Shown here in pieces: positions 5,350 through 6,128 of a stretch of 6,128 nucleotides of DNA. Location of the stretch: NCBI GenBank assembly GCA_029983625.1, contig JASBZF010000090.1, positions 1 through 6,128 on the forward strand, in the 5' to 3' direction. Each line of letters begins with the position of its first letter. Within the stretch, counting starts at the first letter, position 1. The notes under the pieces are model-generated. The model saw nothing but the letters and a program-made list of their open reading frames with translations. It was not told the origin of the DNA and did not search any database. The position numbers were made by a program, and so were the translations under genes. Source of the stretch: Pauljensenia sp. Its GTDB lineage: Bacteria > Actinomycetota > Actinomycetes > Actinomycetales > Actinomycetaceae.

Positions 5350-5355
5350 CTTCCT
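5350..5355 (-). promoter_or_regulatory. Ribosome binding site of the holin-like gene
   Basis: AGGAAG on the minus strand, 12 bases before the ATG at 5337. The spacing is longer than ideal, but it is the best site near either candidate start and would lie inside the coding region if the GTG at 5367 were used. Confidence 0.45.
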
Positions 5356-5437
5356 GGTCGAGTTCACGATGTGCTGTCACGCTGGAGTCCAGTTTCTCAC
5401 GTTCAGGCTCTCCATGCAGTCGCCTTAGCCGAGGTGA

Positions 5438-5443
5438 AGTCTA
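5438..5443 (-). promoter_or_regulatory. Candidate -10 box for the holin/DUF3618 operon
   Basis: TAGACT on the minus strand fits the TANNNT pattern typical of actinobacterial -10 boxes. It would start transcription near 5431, about 95 bases before the ATG at 5337. It lies in the 138-base gap after the stop of the Pro/Ala-rich gene. No clear -35 hexamer is seen (AAGGCC at 5461-5466 is a poor match). Read-through from the upstream gene is the alternative, since no terminator is evident in the gap. Confidence 0.35.
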
Positions 5444-5475
5444 GGTGAGCGAGTGCGCGGGGCCTTTGTGCGCTT

Positions 5476-6128
5476 TCAGTCGGGAATGACGGGGCCGGGC
5501 AAGTCTTCGAGGATTTTCTTCGCCCAGTCGATGACCTCGGCCTGTTGAAGGTTCGGAACTGATGGGGTGGCAAGGGAACGAGGGAGGCGGTCGTGATGTT
5601 CCTGCGGCTGTTCCTTGCGCTGGTCGGCGACGAGTGCGCGGAGTGCTGAAGTGATCGGATCGGGGTCTTCGTGGCGTGTGCGTGCGTGCGACGCTGGGGT
5701 ATCGAGGGCGGGAGCAGGTGTCGTCTGAGTGGAGTCGTTACGGGTGAGTGTATGGGGCTGTGCTGTGGCCGCTGCGCGCATGAAGGAGGGCGTATGAGCG
5801 AGGGAGGGTGTGCGCGTGGGAGGAGCTGCATGAGCGGAGGATGTTGCGCTTGTTGGAGTCAGTGTGGGCCTTGTGGCAGCGAGATTCTTTCGTGCAGGTT
5901 CAGCTTTGATTTCAGGTGTCGCAGTAGGCTCTGCTCCGCCCTCGGGAGTCTGGATGCTTGACCCGATTTCTGTGTTGAAAGCGGATAGGTTTTGGAATAC
6001 GGAAACGCTGTCCTTGGTGCGTGTGTGCTCTGCTGTGGGTGTCGCTGCCTGCTGTGCTGCTTGCCCCGGTGTGGGCGCCTCGGCGCTTCGGATGGGAATC
6101 CAGGGGACGTGAAGCGTGTCTTCGGGAG
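5476..6128 (-). CDS. Unrecognised Pro/Ala/Thr-rich protein, N-terminus beyond right edge
   Basis: The frame is open from the right edge to a TGA at 5476-5478, giving 216 visible residues. No family is recognised. Most of the visible part is low complexity: Ala, Pro, Thr, Ser and Gln dominate from about residue 13 to 150, with no hydrophobic span, no signal peptide and no cysteine. This looks like a disordered linker. Two short ordered-looking pieces stand out: HVPWIPIRSAEAP near the right edge, and the C-terminus, where PITSALRALVADQRKEQPQE and NLQQAEVIDWAKKILEDL look like amphipathic helices before the final PGPVIPD. The third codon position is C-rich like other genes here, which supports this frame over overlapping frames on both strands. 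An internal ATG at 5781 would give only 101 residues, but the same composition continues upstream, so the gene very likely starts outside the window. It lies upstream of the holin-like gene on the same strand, 138 bases away. Confidence 0.7.
   Translation of the reverse strand, partial: PEDTLHVPWIPIRSAEAPTPGQAAQQAATPTAEHTRTKDSVSVFQNLSAFNTEIGSSIQTPEGGAEPTATPEIKAEPARKNLAATRPTLTPTSATSSAHAAPPTRTPSLAHTPSFMRAAATAQPHTLTRNDSTQTTPAPALDTPASHARTRHEDPDPITSALRALVADQRKEQPQEHHDRLPRSLATPSVPNLQQAEVIDWAKKILEDLPGPVIPD

Noticed and set aside
5338..5367. In-frame GTG at 5365-5367 as the start of the holin-like gene
   Set aside because: No ribosome binding site precedes it, and the ten added residues are charged and not family-like; the ATG at 5337 has AGGAAG upstream.
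5403..5831. Overlapping minus-strand frame of 142 codons in another phase
   Set aside because: It is a shifted reading of the Pro/Ala/Thr-rich gene with Arg/Ser/Pro/His-rich nonsense composition and no C-ending codon bias.
5671..6112. Plus-strand cysteine-rich open frames near the right edge
   Set aside because: The Cys/Gly richness is the complement of the Ala/Thr/Pro-rich minus-strand gene. No ribosome binding site or family pattern supports them.

Overview
The window looks like part of a chromosome from a moderately GC-rich Actinomycetota, most likely a member of the Actinomycetaceae (Actinomyces/Schaalia-like). This rests on PurF and PurM sequences of actinobacterial type, a DUF3073 gene placed convergently just after purM (the order also seen in mycobacteria), and a holin-superfamily/DUF3618 membrane pair. 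The taxon is an inference from family resemblance; no rRNA or other marker is present.

Layout. (1) Positions 1-1266, minus strand: two tandem ABC-2 type transporter permease frames. The upstream one (649-1266) has a healthy membrane-protein frame but lacks its first two membrane segments and any ATG/GTG/TTG start before position 900, so it looks 5'-truncated where it meets purF. The downstream one (1-636) has a good ribosome binding site and runs off the left edge. (2) Positions 1270-4098, plus strand: the purine operon purF-purM, catalysing the first and fifth steps of IMP synthesis. purF may be read from a leaderless GTG under an extended -10 box. It carries an unusual acidic Ser/Thr-rich insert of about 50 residues. 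The 3' third of purM uses codons differently from the rest of the operon. (3) Positions 4142-4399, minus: a small DUF3073 protein, convergent with purM, with a hairpin at the junction. (4) Positions 4400-4597: a gene-free stretch with three copies of an 8-9 bp element that can form two mutually exclusive hairpins. (5) Positions 4598-5337, minus: a holin-superfamily (Phage_holin_3_6) membrane protein and a DUF3618 protein with overlapping stop/start codons, an arrangement reminiscent of E. coli yqjE/yqjD. (6) Positions 5476-6128, minus: the C-terminal part of an unrecognised Pro/Ala/Thr-rich, probably disordered protein that enters from the right edge.

The purine genes and DUF3073 are ordinary core genome. 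I see no mobile element, CRISPR array, tRNA or rRNA, and no convincing new multi-gene system. The items most worth a second look are the switching hairpins at 4502-4592, the truncated permease abutting purF, and the insert in PurF.
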